A stretch of DNA of 64,000 nt from Thermoanaerobacter wiegelii Rt8.B1 (GTDB lineage Bacteria; Bacillota; Thermoanaerobacteria; Thermoanaerobacterales; Thermoanaerobacteraceae): contig NC_015958.1 in the NCBI RefSeq assembly GCF_000147695.2, positions 660,501 through 724,500 of the forward strand, in the 5' to 3' direction. This document shows, in pieces, positions 49,704 through 63,574 of the stretch. Made by a program: the position numbers and the translations under genes. Numbering within the stretch: position 1 is the first letter of the stretch; each line of letters begins with the position of its first letter. A model generated the notes under the pieces. It saw only the letters and a list, made by a program, of their open reading frames with translations, did not search any database and was not told where the DNA came from.

Positions 49704-51785
49704 ATGAATAAGCTAAGTGGGCGCCAGCTGCAAATTTTAAGAAAAATACTGTCCTCTTCAAATACAAGAATGGAAGACATTATGAAAGAATTTGATATAA
49801 GCAAAAGGACAGTATACAGAGAAATTGCTTCTATAAATGAATTTGTTAAAAATTACAACTCAAAAATTGTAAATAAAACTGATGGGTTGGTTATAGAAGG
49901 CAATGTTGCTGATATTGAGAAGCTAAAGCTGGATATAGTAGGATATCGTTCAGAGTTTGAAACAGAAGAGAGAAGAAAAATGATATTGTCAGAGCTTTTG
50001 CAGCTAAATGAGCCTGTTAAATTAGAGTATTTCAGCAAAAAATTTGGCGTTACCACTTCTACAATAAGTTATGACCTTAAAGAGTTGGAAAAGTGGATTG
50101 AAAAACAGGGATTAACTTTAATAACAAAGCCGGGTTATGGCGTTTATATATCGGGAAGCGAAAACTCTTTTAGAAAAGCTATAGCTAACTTTTTGTATGA
50201 GAATTTTGATACTGCAGATTTGATTGATTTCTTAAAAACAGGATATCTCGCAAAAAACAATATTGAAAAAAACATAGATTTGAGGCTTTTAAACTTAATT
50301 GACTACGATACTGTCTTGAAAATAGAAAAGGCAATTTTAAAATTAAAATCGCAAATTGACTATGAAATTGTAGAAAGTTCCTATTTAGGCCTTGTCGTTC
50401 ACCTTGCCTTGGCTATAAAAAGGCTTCAAAATGGTGAAACTATTGAAATGGGTGAAGACAATTTACAGGAACTTAAAAAAACTAATGAATACAAATTTGC
50501 TAAAAAGTTAGCTAAATATTTACAAGAAGAATTGGATATACCTATACCTGAAGATGAGATTGGCTATGTGACAATACACCTTATAGGTGCAAAGTACAGG
50601 TCAACTACTCAAAATTACAATGACAAAGACATAGAGATTATTGCCCGGGACATGATAAAGGAAGCAGAAAAAATTTTTGATGTCAGTTTTTCAGAAGATG
50701 AGTTTTTGGAAGATGGCTTAAAGAGTCATTTAGTTCCGGCGGTGTACAGATTGGAGATGGGGCTTGACATAAGAAACCCTTTGTTGGAGGATATAAAAAC
50801 AAAATATCCTTTGCTCTTTGAAAAAAGCAATAGAGTTTGCGATGTTTTGCGAAAAAAATTAAACATGGATATTCCAGAAGATGAAGTTGGATATATTGCT
50901 ATGCATTTTGGTGCAGCTTTAGAGAGGAAAAAAGAGGCTGCAAAAAGGTACAACATAATGGTGGTATGTGCTAGTGGTATTGGAACATCAAGGATGCTGA
51001 TGTCAAAACTTCAGATGTTTCCACAAATAAACATAGTGGATGTTACCTCCAGCATAAAACTAAAAGATTTAAAAGTAAGAGATGATATAGACTTAATTGT
51101 TTCTACAATACCTCTTGACATAAAAGACAAAAAAGTCGTTGTGGTAAATCCCTTGCTTTTAAAGGAAGATGTAGAAAAGCTAAAAAATGCATTAAATACA
51201 GACTTTATTATGGAATATGGAATAAAAAAAGAAGAAGAAGGCAATTTTAAAAAAGAGGCTTTACACATAGCCAATTATGGTAAGAGAATTTTGGAGCTAT
51301 GCGACACCATAACTTACATGACTGCAAAAGGTGAAAATTCTTCTCAAATAATAGAATATATTCTTAAGAATTTGATAGATGAAAATTTAATTAATGAAAA
51401 TCAAAAGGAGCAAATAAAAGGAAGACTTTTAAAAAGAGAAAGCTTAGGTAAAATAGTATTACCAAACAAAGGATTTGTTATATACCATTGCACAATTGAA
51501 AATATAGATTTTCCATTAGTAGTTGTAGGAAAAGTTATAGAGGAAGTAAAAATGAAAAATCTTGTAGGAGATTATGAAAAGATAAGGACAGCTTTTTTAA
51601 TGGTAGCACCAGAAGGTGATAGAGAAGGAATTGAAGTTTTGGGAGATTTAAGTATGTCTTTAATTGAAAGAGAAGATTTAGTGAATACTCTTAACGAAGC
51701 ACAGTCCCAAAAGGAGGTCAAAGAAAAAATAAAAGAAGTTTTATTGAAAAAATTTTATGAAGAAATAAAAAGGATAATTACTTAG
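49704..51785 (+). CDS. PTS-regulated transcriptional activator (LicR/MtlR type, PRD domains)
   Basis: 693 residues. Two N-terminal HTH domains (LSGRQLQILRKIL ... ISKRTVYREIASI; then SKKFGVTTSTISYDLKELEKW) are followed by two PRDs (about 190-400, with conserved His in VVHLALAIKRLQ, TIHLIGAKYR and AMHFGAALERK). A EIIB-like domain follows with VVCASGIGTSRMLMSKL, where Cys is the phosphorylation site. A C-terminal EIIA-type domain is at about 550-690. Such proteins activate the adjacent sugar-PTS genes according to phosphorylation state. The EIIB-EIIC-EIIA genes follow in the same direction. Confidence 0.92.
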   Translation: MNKLSGRQLQILRKILSSSNTRMEDIMKEFDISKRTVYREIASINEFVKNYNSKIVNKTDGLVIEGNVADIEKLKLDIVGYRSEFETEERRKMILSELLQLNEPVKLEYFSKKFGVTTSTISYDLKELEKWIEKQGLTLITKPGYGVYISGSENSFRKAIANFLYENFDTADLIDFLKTGYLAKNNIEKNIDLRLLNLIDYDTVLKIEKAILKLKSQIDYEIVESSYLGLVVHLALAIKRLQNGETIEMGEDNLQELKKTNEYKFAKKLAKYLQEELDIPIPEDEIGYVTIHLIGAKYRSTTQNYNDKDIEIIARDMIKEAEKIFDVSFSEDEFLEDGLKSHLVPAVYRLEMGLDIRNPLLEDIKTKYPLLFEKSNRVCDVLRKKLNMDIPEDEVGYIAMHFGAALERKKEAAKRYNIMVVCASGIGTSRMLMSKLQMFPQINIVDVTSSIKLKDLKVRDDIDLIVSTIPLDIKDKKVVVVNPLLLKEDVEKLKNALNTDFIMEYGIKKEEEGNFKKEALHIANYGKRILELCDTITYMTAKGENSSQIIEYILKNLIDENLINENQKEQIKGRLLKRESLGKIVLPNKGFVIYHCTIENIDFPLVVVGKVIEEVKMKNLVGDYEKIRTAFLMVAPEGDREGIEVLGDLSMSLIEREDLVNTLNEAQSQKEVKEKIKEVLLKKFYEEIKRIIT

Positions 51786-51798
51786 GAGATGATCAAAA

Positions 51799-52044
51799 AT
51801 GTTTAGCATATCGAGAGTTCAAAGAAAAATATTTTATTTGCTTTTGGGGGTAGTATGGTTTTCTACAGGATTTTATGCCATGTTTCATGATAGCTTCCTT
51901 AATGGCTTAAAAATAATGGCTTTTGGAAGTGCCTTTATGTTAATAGTGTTTGCAATACAGACTTATGTCATAAAAATGATACAACTTTATGATAGCAACC
52001 TACAAAAACAACATAAAAAGCTTAAAAAGAAAAAAATGAAATAA
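51799..52044 (+). CDS. 81-aa two-TM protein in PTS operon, unknown
   Basis: Two TM segments (about 10-28 and 34-56) lead to a highly basic tail (LQKQHKKLKKKKMK). Start ATG 51799 has TAGGAGATG upstream, overlapping the end of the regulator gene. It sits between the regulator and EIIB with tight spacing, so it is part of the operon. I recognise no family. A membrane accessory of the PTS is possible but unsupported. Confidence 0.7.
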   Translation: MFSISRVQRKIFYLLLGVVWFSTGFYAMFHDSFLNGLKIMAFGSAFMLIVFAIQTYVIKMIQLYDSNLQKQHKKLKKKKMK

Positions 52045-52066
52045 TCTTTGAAAGGAGGTGTTAAAA

Positions 52067-52393
52067 ATGGCAATAAGAGGAGTAATACTCTGCAGCTGGG
52101 GAGCAACTTCCAGTGCTCTTGCTAAAAAGGTAACAGATGAAGCTAAAAAGCAAGGATTGGATGTTGTAGTAGATGCCGGCGGTACAGGAGAGTTTAAAAA
52201 GAAGGCAGAGGAATACGATGTAGCATTATTAGAACCACAAGTAAGGCATCTCAAAAAAGAAATTGAATCAATCGCTTCTAAATACAATATCCCTGTTGAT
52301 ATAGTCGACATGCAGGCCTTTGCTATGATGGATGGCAAAAAAATATTAAATCAAATAATTGAGCTTGCTAAAAAAAGTGGAAAAGAAGTTTAA
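52067..52393 (+). CDS. PTS EIIB, lactose/cellobiose family
   Basis: 108 residues from ATG 52067 (AAAGGAGGTG at 52050). MAIRGVILCSWGATSSALAKK has the phosphorylated Cys9 at the P-loop of the fold. It receives phosphate from EIIA and gives it to the sugar carried by EIIC. Followed by EIIC after 12 bp. Confidence 0.92.
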   Translation: MAIRGVILCSWGATSSALAKKVTDEAKKQGLDVVVDAGGTGEFKKKAEEYDVALLEPQVRHLKKEIESIASKYNIPVDIVDMQAFAMMDGKKILNQIIELAKKSGKEV

Positions 52394-52405
52394 GGAGGGA
52401 ATAAA

Positions 52406-53722
52406 ATGAACGATAGGCTTTCAAACAATTGGTTTATGAAGTGGATGGAAGAATCTTTAATGCCAGTTCTTGCTCGTATAGCACAAAATGTGTATTTGCA
52501 GTCAATTAGAGACGCATTTTCAAGCTTTGCTTTGCCTGTGATTTTGACTGGTGCCCTTTTCTTAATTATAGCAAATCCACCAGAGGGAATTAATTGGGCA
52601 CCTATACATGCATGGGCAAAAGCAGTAAAACCTATTGCAGCTCAAATCATGATACCTTTCCAACTTACTTTTGGGATAATGGCTATGATGGTAGCCTTTG
52701 GTACAGCTTATAGCCTTGCTACACGATGGGACCTCGACGAGACGATGACAGGAATTATTTCAATGTTGGCATTTTTTATAACAAGCTTTCCTGCAACAGA
52801 TGTGACAAAAGTTACTTTTGGAGATGTACTAAATTACCTCGGCGGTCAAGGCTTGTTTGTAGCAATAATAATAGGCATAATTACAGCAATAGTTGTGAGA
52901 TTCTTTAACAAAAGTGGTTTGGTAATAAAAATGCCTGAAGGTGTACCACCTTATGTGGTAAGAAGCTTCTTAGCATTAGTTCCTATGTTTGTAATGATAG
53001 TGTCAGCGTGGATTGTAGAATGGATTGTATGGGCAAACTTCCATATAACATTGCCACAATTGGTGCTTGACTTATTTAAGCCCCTTGTTGCTGCATCAAA
53101 TAGTTATCCTGCAGCTTTAGCTGAAATAATACTCATGATGCTTTTGTGGTCATTAGGAATTCACGGTATGAATGTTGTTTCCTCAATTGCTTATCCTTTC
53201 TGGATGGCTCAATTGGCTGCAAATGCAGAGGCTGCAGCAAAAGGACTGCCTTTACCAGGTATTGTAACTGAACCTTTCTTCCATGTGTTTACCCACTTAG
53301 GCGGTTCAGGTACTACATGGCCTTTGACAATAATGTTTTTACTCTCTGCTTCTGCACAACTTAGAACAATTGGAAGAGCTGAGCTTATACCTGCAATATT
53401 TAATATAAACGAACCATTGATTTTTGGTGCTCCTATTGTGTTAAATCCAATACTAATTATTCCGTTTATATTAGCTCCAGCAGCTGTTGTAACAATAAAT
53501 TACTTTGCCTTTGCTGTAAACTTAGTACCCAGACCTTTAATACAATTGCCTTTTACAGTTCCAGTTTTTATAAGCGGATTTTTATCTTCCGGTGGCCATT
53601 GGCAAGGAGCTTTGTTGCAGCTGGTAAATTTAATTGTAACAGCGATTATATATTATCCCTTCTTTAAAATGTATGAAGCTCAACTTTTAAAGAACGAAAA
53701 AGAAGTAAAAGACCAAGAATAA
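52406..53722 (+). CDS. PTS EIIC, lactose/cellobiose family
   Basis: 438 residues with about ten TM segments. Family features are SIRDAFSSFALPVILTGALFLI near the start and, in the substrate region, GSGTTWPLTIMFLLSASAQLRTIG and FNINEPLIFGAPIVLNP. It imports and phosphorylates a disaccharide such as cellobiose, chitobiose or lactose. No phospho-glycosidase is nearby, so the sugar cannot be told from context. Confidence 0.93.
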   Translation: MNDRLSNNWFMKWMEESLMPVLARIAQNVYLQSIRDAFSSFALPVILTGALFLIIANPPEGINWAPIHAWAKAVKPIAAQIMIPFQLTFGIMAMMVAFGTAYSLATRWDLDETMTGIISMLAFFITSFPATDVTKVTFGDVLNYLGGQGLFVAIIIGIITAIVVRFFNKSGLVIKMPEGVPPYVVRSFLALVPMFVMIVSAWIVEWIVWANFHITLPQLVLDLFKPLVAASNSYPAALAEIILMMLLWSLGIHGMNVVSSIAYPFWMAQLAANAEAAAKGLPLPGIVTEPFFHVFTHLGGSGTTWPLTIMFLLSASAQLRTIGRAELIPAIFNINEPLIFGAPIVLNPILIIPFILAPAAVVTINYFAFAVNLVPRPLIQLPFTVPVFISGFLSSGGHWQGALLQLVNLIVTAIIYYPFFKMYEAQLLKNEKEVKDQE

Positions 53723-53743
53723 TTTGTGATGGGAGTGAAACTA

Positions 53744-54061
53744 ATGGACTTAGAACAAATAATATACAACTTAGTATTGCATGGAGGAAATGCAAGAGCG
53801 GAAGCTTATGAAGCATTGGATGCAGCCGAAAGAGGAGATTTTGAAGAAGCTGAGAAGCATCTTGAAAAAGCAGATGAAGAGTTTTATGAAGGGCATAAAT
53901 ACCAAAATATGCTGACACAAGGAGAGCAAAGTGAAGCTCCTAATTTCCTAGTAATTCATGCTCAAGACCAGCTTATGACAGCTCTTGCTGAAAAAAACTT
54001 AATAAAAAGAATGATTGAACTCTATAAAAGAGTCAATCAATTAGAAAAAAGACAAAAATAA
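53744..54061 (+). CDS. PTS EIIA, lactose/cellobiose family
   Basis: 105 residues from ATG 53744 (GGGAGTGAAA before it; a longer frame from 53726 lacks a site). All-helical, with HGGNARAEAYEALDAAERGDFEEA and the phosphorylated His in FLVIHAQDQLMTA. It passes phosphate from HPr to EIIB. A strong terminator follows, ending the PTS operon without a hydrolase gene. Confidence 0.93.
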   Translation: MDLEQIIYNLVLHGGNARAEAYEALDAAERGDFEEAEKHLEKADEEFYEGHKYQNMLTQGEQSEAPNFLVIHAQDQLMTALAEKNLIKRMIELYKRVNQLEKRQK

Positions 54062-54070
54062 ACAGCTGCT

Positions 54071-54102
54071 TACTACCCGGAAATCCGGGTAGTATTTTTT
54101 AT
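54071..54102 (+). terminator. Terminator of the PTS operon
   Basis: TACTACCCGG/CCGGGTAGTA stem with a short loop, followed by TTTTTT. Confidence 0.92.
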
Positions 54103-54346
54103 AATTATACCATCATTTTTCATTTTTGTCATCTACTCTTGCTATTCTAAACAATCCTTTTACTTTGCCTTCTTAAGGGGTGGCAAAGCAAAGCCATGAA
54201 ATTCACTATCTGATATTGGAAATAATGCCCTTTTGTCTACAATATCACTTACATCTTAATTTTGTATACGTTATAAAAAATCACTTTAAAGTATTGAAAT
54301 TTGTCTGTGTATTAAGTACAATATATTTGTAAACAATTAATTATTT
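54103..54346. other. Intergenic region, no gene recognised
   Basis: AT-rich. On the minus strand a short open stretch with no start reads DIVDKRALFPISDSEFHGF and then ALPPLKKAK before a stop (about 54244 down to 54160). It looks protein-like but is too short and has no start or ribosome site; it may be a remnant of a deleted gene. Confidence 0.4.
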
Positions 54347-54364
54347 TTGAAAGAGGGATTGGTT

Positions 54365-54667
54365 ATGTATGAATCCAAAATTAAGGATGAACTGGTAGAC
54401 CAGTTATTTGAGGCCATTTTAAAACTTAGAAATTTAGAGGAATGTTACAGGTTTTTTGAAGATATTGCTACAATAAATGAAATAAAGGCATTAGCGCAGA
54501 GATTGGAAGTTGCAAAAATGCTTGGCCAAAAGAAGACTTACATAGAAATTGCAGAAAAGACAGGAGCAAGTACTGCTACCATAAGCAGAGTAAATAGGGC
54601 ATTGAATTATGGAGCAAATGGATATAAAATTATATTAGACAGATTAGAAACAGAATCCCGGGACTAA
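54365..54667 (+). CDS. YerC/YecD family TrpR-like DNA-binding protein
   Basis: 100 residues from ATG 54365, with GAAAGAGGGA upstream (TTG 54347 possible). The TrpR-type HTH is AQRLEVAKMLGQKKTYIEIAE, then TGASTATISRVNRAL. In Bacillus the homologue yerC sits just before pcrB/pcrA, and here it also precedes pcrA. The regulated genes are unknown. A terminator overlaps its stop codon. Confidence 0.88.
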   Translation: MYESKIKDELVDQLFEAILKLRNLEECYRFFEDIATINEIKALAQRLEVAKMLGQKKTYIEIAEKTGASTATISRVNRALNYGANGYKIILDRLETESRD

Positions 54668-54680
54668 AACCGGGCTTTTT
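54657..54680 (+). terminator. Terminator after the yerC-like gene
   Basis: CCCGG/CCGGG short stem around an 8-nt loop holding the stop codon region, then CTTTTT. Confidence 0.7.
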
Positions 54681-54717
54681 AAATGATTTTTTAAATGATT
54701 GAATTGGAGTGAAAAAA

Positions 54718-58859
<4,142 letters not shown>

Positions 58860-58933
58860 AAACACTACCCTTCAAAAAATATGTTTTTGTGGTAAACTAT
58901 AAGATGTGAATAATAAAGGAAAGGTGTGGTAAC

Positions 58934-59221
58934 ATGGCTATTAGTAGGAGCGAAGTTGAGCATGTGGCTAAACTGGCCCGTCTCAAATTTTCGCAAGAGG
59001 AAATAGAAGAGTTTACAGTGCAACTGAGCAAAATTATCGACTATGTAAACAAATTAAACGAATTGGACACTGAAAATGTAGAGCCTACAGCTCATATAGT
59101 GCCAATCCATAATGTATTTAGAGAAGACGAAGTAAAGCCTTCAATGGACAGAGACAAAATATTGATGAATGCACCTTATAAAGAGAACGGCTGTTTTAAA
59201 GTGCCAAAGATTATAGAATGA
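58934..59221 (+). CDS. gatC: Asp/Glu-tRNA amidotransferase subunit C
   Basis: 95 residues: ISRSEVEHVAKLARLKFSQEE, IIDYVNKLNELDTENVEPT, and FREDEVKPSMDRDKILMNAP. GatC stabilises the GatA/GatB complex. The GAAAGGTGTGG ribosome site is upstream. First of the gatCAB operon, 12 bp from gatA. Confidence 0.95.
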   Translation: MAISRSEVEHVAKLARLKFSQEEIEEFTVQLSKIIDYVNKLNELDTENVEPTAHIVPIHNVFREDEVKPSMDRDKILMNAPYKENGCFKVPKIIE

Positions 59222-59233
59222 GGAGGTACATAA

Positions 59234-60700
59234 ATGGAATTATATAGTTTGACAATTCACGAACTTAGAGAACTTCTCAAAAAGAGAGAAGTCAGCGCTT
59301 TGGAAGTGACAAAATCCTATCTTGAAAGAATAAAAGAAGTAGAACCTAAAATAGATGCTCTTATCACAATTACAGAGGATTTTGCCTTGCAAAAAGCAAA
59401 AGAGGCAGATGAGAAAATCAAAAAGGGAGAGGACACGGCCCTTACAGGCATTCCTGTCATAATAAAGGACAACATTTCTACTGAGGGAATAAAAACCACT
59501 TGTTCTTCTAAGATGCTAGAAAACTATATTCCTCCCTATAATGCCACAGTAGTGGAAAAATTACTAGAAGAAGGAGTGATAATTTTAGGAAAATCCAATT
59601 TAGACGAATTTGCAATGGGGTCTTCTACAGAAAATTCCGCTTTTAAAACTACAAAAAATCCTTGGGACTTATCCCGTGTTCCAGGAGGGTCTTCTGGTGG
59701 TTCTGCAGCAGCTATAGCGGCAGACGAGGCGGCTTTTGCTTTGGGTTCAGATACAGGTGGTTCTATAAGACAACCAGCTTCTTTATGCGGTGTAGTAGGG
59801 ATGAAACCTACTTATGGATTGGTGTCAAGATATGGCCTTGTAGCTTTTGCTTCTTCACTTGACCAGATTGGGCCCTTTACAAAAGATGTTACAGACTGTG
59901 CTATTGTATTAAATACAATTATAGGGCATGACCCAAAAGACTCTACTTCTTTAAAAATAGACAAGCCTGATTACACTTCTTATCTCAAAGAAGATATTAA
60001 AGGTTTGAGGATAGGAGTGGCTAAAGAATTTTTTGGCGAGGGAATAGAAGAAGGGGTAAAAGAAACTGTACAAGAATCCATAAAAGTTTTACAGGATTTA
60101 GGAGCAGAAATCATAGATATATCTATTCCTTATGTAGAATATGCTCTTCCAGCTTATTATATAATCGCTTCGGCAGAGGCTAGTTCCAACCTTGCAAGGT
60201 ATGATGGCATAAGATACGGCCATATTGCAGAAAAATATGAAGATTTGATTGACATGTACATGGTTACGAGAAGCGAAGGATTTGGCAAAGAAGTAAAGAG
60301 AAGGATAATGCTAGGGACTTATGCTTTAAGCTCTGGTTATTATGATGCTTATTACAAAAAAGCATTAAAGGTCAGAACTCTCATTAAAAATGACTTTGAA
60401 AAAGCTTTTGAAAAATGCGATGTAATAATAGGTCCAACAAGTCCTACTGTAGCTTTTAAAATTGGAGAAAGGGCAAACGACCCGTTAGCCATGTACTTAG
60501 CGGATATATACACTGTATCGGTTAACATAGCGGGGCTCCCTGGCATATCCATACCTTGTGGTCTTTCAGATGGCTTACCTGTTGGACTTCAGATAATTGG
60601 CAGACATTTTGACGAAGGGAAAATATTAAATGTCGCTTATGCCTTTGAACAAGCTCACAAATTTAATGCTAAACCACAGGCCATAGGAGGTGCAAGATAA
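59234..60700 (+). CDS. gatA: Asp/Glu-tRNA amidotransferase subunit A
   Basis: 488 residues of the amidase-signature family. Catalytic Ser-cisSer-Lys residues lie in [12 protein letters not shown] (Lys) and [20 protein letters not shown] / [16 protein letters not shown] (Ser pair). It releases ammonia from glutamine for amidation of misacylated tRNA. Its stop overlaps the gatB start (TAATG). Confidence 0.97.
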   Translation: MELYSLTIHELRELLKKREVSALEVTKSYLERIKEVEPKIDALITITEDFALQKAKEADEKIKKGEDTALTGIPVIIKDNISTEGIKTTCSSKMLENYIPPYNATVVEKLLEEGVIILGKSNLDEFAMGSSTENSAFKTTKNPWDLSRVPGGSSGGSAAAIAADEAAFALGSDTGGSIRQPASLCGVVGMKPTYGLVSRYGLVAFASSLDQIGPFTKDVTDCAIVLNTIIGHDPKDSTSLKIDKPDYTSYLKEDIKGLRIGVAKEFFGEGIEEGVKETVQESIKVLQDLGAEIIDISIPYVEYALPAYYIIASAEASSNLARYDGIRYGHIAEKYEDLIDMYMVTRSEGFGKEVKRRIMLGTYALSSGYYDAYYKKALKVRTLIKNDFEKAFEKCDVIIGPTSPTVAFKIGERANDPLAMYLADIYTVSVNIAGLPGISIPCGLSDGLPVGLQIIGRHFDEGKILNVAYAFEQAHKFNAKPQAIGGAR

Positions 60701-62127
60701 TGAAGTACGAAGCAGTGATTGGCTTAGAGGTCCATGCCGAACTTTTGACAGAGAGCAAAATCTTTTGTAGCTGTACTACCAAATTTGGCGGTGAACCTAA
60801 TACCCACGTATGTCCGGTATGTCTTGGACTTCCCGGCACTTTACCAGTTTTAAATAAAAAAGTTGTAGAATATGCTGTAAGAGCGGGACTTGCTTTAAAC
60901 TGCACAATTGCAAACTTCAGCAAGATGGACAGAAAAAACTACTTTTATCCTGACTTACCCAAAGCTTATCAGATTTCTCAATATGACCTTCCCTTGTGCA
61001 GCAACGGGTATGTAGAAATTGAAGTAGATGGGCAGACAAAGAAAATAGGAATAAAGAGGATACACATTGAAGAAGATGCTGGAAAGTTGCTACATGAAAA
61101 TACAGATGGTTCTTTAGTAGATTACAACCGTGCAGGAGTGCCTCTCATTGAAATAGTTTCTGAACCAGATATGTCTACACCTGAAGAAGCTTATCAATAC
61201 TTAACAAAATTAAAGAGCATTTTAGAGTACACCGAAGTTTCTGACTGCAAAATGCAGGAAGGTTCTTTAAGAGTTGATACAAATGTGTCTGTGAGGCCTG
61301 TGGGAAGTACTGAATTAGGGACAAAAATAGAGCTTAAAAATTTAAACTCTTTTAAAGCTGTTCAAAAGGCGTTGGAATATGAAATAAAAAGACAGATAAA
61401 AGTCTTAGAAGAAGGCGGAACAATAGTACAAGAGACAAGAAGATGGAATGAGTCAAAAGGAATTACTGAGCCTATGAGGACAAAAGAGGAAGCTCATGAC
61501 TACAGGTATTTCCCTGAACCAGATTTAGTTCCAATAATTGTAACAGATGAGTGGAAAGAAGAGATTAGAAAGTCTTTGCCTGAAATGCCACACCACAAGA
61601 GAGAAAGATTTATTGCTGAGTACGGTTTGCCTGAATATGATGCTAAAATTATAACTTCTTCAAAGAAAATGGCGGACTTTTTTGAAAAGTGTGCTCTCGA
61701 ATATGATTCTCCAAAGACTGTAAGCAATTGGCTTATGGGAGAATTTTCTCGCCTCATGAATGAGACAGGGAAAGAAATAGACGAAGTACCCGTAACACCG
61801 CAAATGTTAGTAAAGTTGCTTAAATTAATTGATAACGGTGTGATAAGCGGATCCATCGCTAAAACTGTTTTTGAAGAGATGTTTGGTACAGGGAAAGAGC
61901 CAGAGGTAATAGTAGAAGAAAAAGGATTGAAACAGATAGCTAATGAGGATGAATTAAGAGAAATTATCAAAAAAGTCATAGCAGAAAATCCTAAATCAGT
62001 AGAGGATTACAAAAACGGCAAAGAGAAAGCAATGGGCTTTTTAGTAGGGCAAGTTATGAAGGCGACAAAAGGAAAAGCAAATCCTCAGCTTACTAATCAA
62101 ATCTTAAAAGAAGAATTGTCGAAATAA
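60700..62127 (+). CDS. gatB: Asp/Glu-tRNA amidotransferase subunit B
   Basis: 475 residues. [20 protein letters not shown] and [20 protein letters not shown] carry the metal-binding Cys residues. [36 protein letters not shown] and [14 protein letters not shown] are family signatures, and the C-terminal YqeY-like domain binds tRNA. It activates the misacylated residue with ATP. A terminator and an intron follow. Confidence 0.97.
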   Translation: MKYEAVIGLEVHAELLTESKIFCSCTTKFGGEPNTHVCPVCLGLPGTLPVLNKKVVEYAVRAGLALNCTIANFSKMDRKNYFYPDLPKAYQISQYDLPLCSNGYVEIEVDGQTKKIGIKRIHIEEDAGKLLHENTDGSLVDYNRAGVPLIEIVSEPDMSTPEEAYQYLTKLKSILEYTEVSDCKMQEGSLRVDTNVSVRPVGSTELGTKIELKNLNSFKAVQKALEYEIKRQIKVLEEGGTIVQETRRWNESKGITEPMRTKEEAHDYRYFPEPDLVPIIVTDEWKEEIRKSLPEMPHHKRERFIAEYGLPEYDAKIITSSKKMADFFEKCALEYDSPKTVSNWLMGEFSRLMNETGKEIDEVPVTPQMLVKLLKLIDNGVISGSIAKTVFEEMFGTGKEPEVIVEEKGLKQIANEDELREIIKKVIAENPKSVEDYKNGKEKAMGFLVGQVMKATKGKANPQLTNQILKEELSK

Positions 62128-62159
62128 GTAGCCTACACAAAGTGTAGGCTACAGTTTGT
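62128..62159 (+). terminator. Terminator after gatCAB (first copy); insertion site of intron copy 3
   Basis: GTAGCCTACAC/GTGTAGGCTAC with an AAA loop, then AGTTTGT and the intron. The same hairpin is repeated at 63075. Confidence 0.88.
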
Positions 62160-62817
62160 GTGCGCCCGGCATGGGCGATAGCTAGGCGGTGAAAGTCCGC
62201 TGTGGGCTTGGTAGTGGGAACCACTAGCCGAGAGCAAGGGTGTCCATCGTGAGGTGGAATCTGAAGGAAGCTTAAGGCAAAATCTCGGTCTGATGAACAA
62301 GAACCAGATAAGAGGCTGAATTGGGATGGATGAGTTTGCACATCAAAACAAAGTCCAACACTACCCGAATCCCATACAGTAAATCTGGCAGATATATGAG
62401 ATGAAAGCTATTGTTCTTACCCAGGGAGGTCTCAAGGATAAGTCATGGAAGTAAAATATGAAGTGACAACCCATACAGTGATGTATGGCTGAACCTTGAG
62501 AAGTCAGCAGAGGTCATAGTACTTATCTAGACATGAATAGATAAGGAAGGACTGAACATTAGGAGGTTTCGGAAATCTTATGAACTCGAGAGATATGCGA
62601 AGACTGCAGACAACTCAACAAAGAGGCTATCCGTTGGATAGAGAAAGGGAATTTCAAAAGACAACGGAAGTGCATAGTATATCATCGGCGTCAAGGGATG
62701 GAAGAAACGATGTACTAAGAATTGTACATAATTCCTAATGAACCGCCGTATACCGAACGGTACGTACGGTGGTGTGAGAGGACGCTGAATAAAATAATTA
62801 TTCAGCTCCTACTCGAT
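62160..62817 (+). mobile_element. Group IIC intron copy 3, maturase deleted
   Basis: 658 bp with the same GTGCG start and CTACTCGAT end and scattered substitutions compared with copies 1 and 2. The maturase ORF start (ATG 62580) is kept for about 45 codons. About 1254 bp are then missing, with GTAC shared at both deletion edges. The ribozyme ends and domains V-VI remain, so it could still splice or move with help from the copy 2 maturase. Confidence 0.93.
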
Positions 62818-62838
62818 TGACCAAGTTAAAAAATATTC

Positions 62839-63053
62839 AAAGGAGATATTTTGCATCGTCGCTCCGATGTTCCAAAGCGACAAAACTAAAGCTCGTCCTT
62901 CGGGCTCCGGCAGGGTACCGGGCACAATCGGCATCCATGCCTTAAGGTGCCCGCCTTCGCCATCCATGGCTTCGGCCCTGCCTCCACGCTTGGTCTCGCT
63001 AAGTTTTGTTACCGCTTTGTAACAAGTCGCTCCTTATGCAAAATATCTCCTTT
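62839..63053 (+). repeat. Structured ~215-nt element, copy B
   Basis: The outer 18-bp perfect inverted repeat is AAAGGAGATATTTTGCAT / ATGCAAAATATCTCCTTT. Inside are GTCGC/GCGAC, GCTCG(TCCTT)CGGGC, GGCAGGG/CCCTGCC, CGGGCAC/GTGCCCG, GGCA(TCCA)TGCC, GCCA(TCCA)TGGC and TGTTAC/GTAACA. It shares blocks CTCGCTAAGTTT and CAAGTCGCT with copy A while the stems differ by compensating changes. Confidence 0.8.
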
Positions 63054-63074
63054 ACGAAAGTTTGTCTACAGTCT

Positions 63075-63103
63075 GTAGCCTACACAAAGTGTAGGCTATT
63101 TTC
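63075..63103 (+). terminator. Second copy of the gatCAB terminator
   Basis: GTAGCCTACACAAAGTGTAG continues to GGCTA and TTTTCTATTTTA. The T tract here is better than at the first copy, suggesting this is the original position. Confidence 0.85.
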
Positions 63104-63574
63104 TATTTTATTCGCAATAAAATGACAATTACAAGTAAATTTGATTGATTCAATAATTTTCACTGAATTCGTAAAATAATATTGTATATGTAAACATTAG
63201 ATGATATAATTATGTAAAGCTGTTTTTTCTCGAGATTGCTGAAATATTGCTTATTTGCTGGATTTGTCCGTATTTTATTTTTACTAAACAAATTGATTAA
63301 TTGTTGAAGGGGTTAAATTTTTTTGTTAATTAGTGAATAGTCAAATAATATTTTATTCTTTTGGATTTGCAATTAGAATAATAAAAAATTCATAAAATTT
63401 TAGGAGGAATTTTGTAGATTTTATCTAATATATATAATTGTAGACAAGAAAAATAATTTTAATTTTACTGATAATTTTTATAAGGGCTAAGGGGGGGGAG
63501 GTGAGGCATGAAATTGTAATAGAAGGTAAGAGAGATGAAATTTTAAAAAAATATTAATAAGAGGGGGGTTTTTG
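63104..63574. other. AT-rich leader region before the opp-type gene, nothing identified
   Basis: About 470 bp, very AT-rich, without a convincing ORF. A GGGGGGGGAGGTGAGGC at about 63491-63507 is a very strong ribosome-binding-like sequence, but the ATG that follows (63509) is stopped after two further codons. No riboswitch or terminator is recognised. Confidence 0.5.

Noticed and set aside
62093-62341. 82-aa minus-strand ORF at the gatB/intron junction
   Set aside because: It is antisense to the intron ribozyme 5' region, also open in other copies; no ribosome site.
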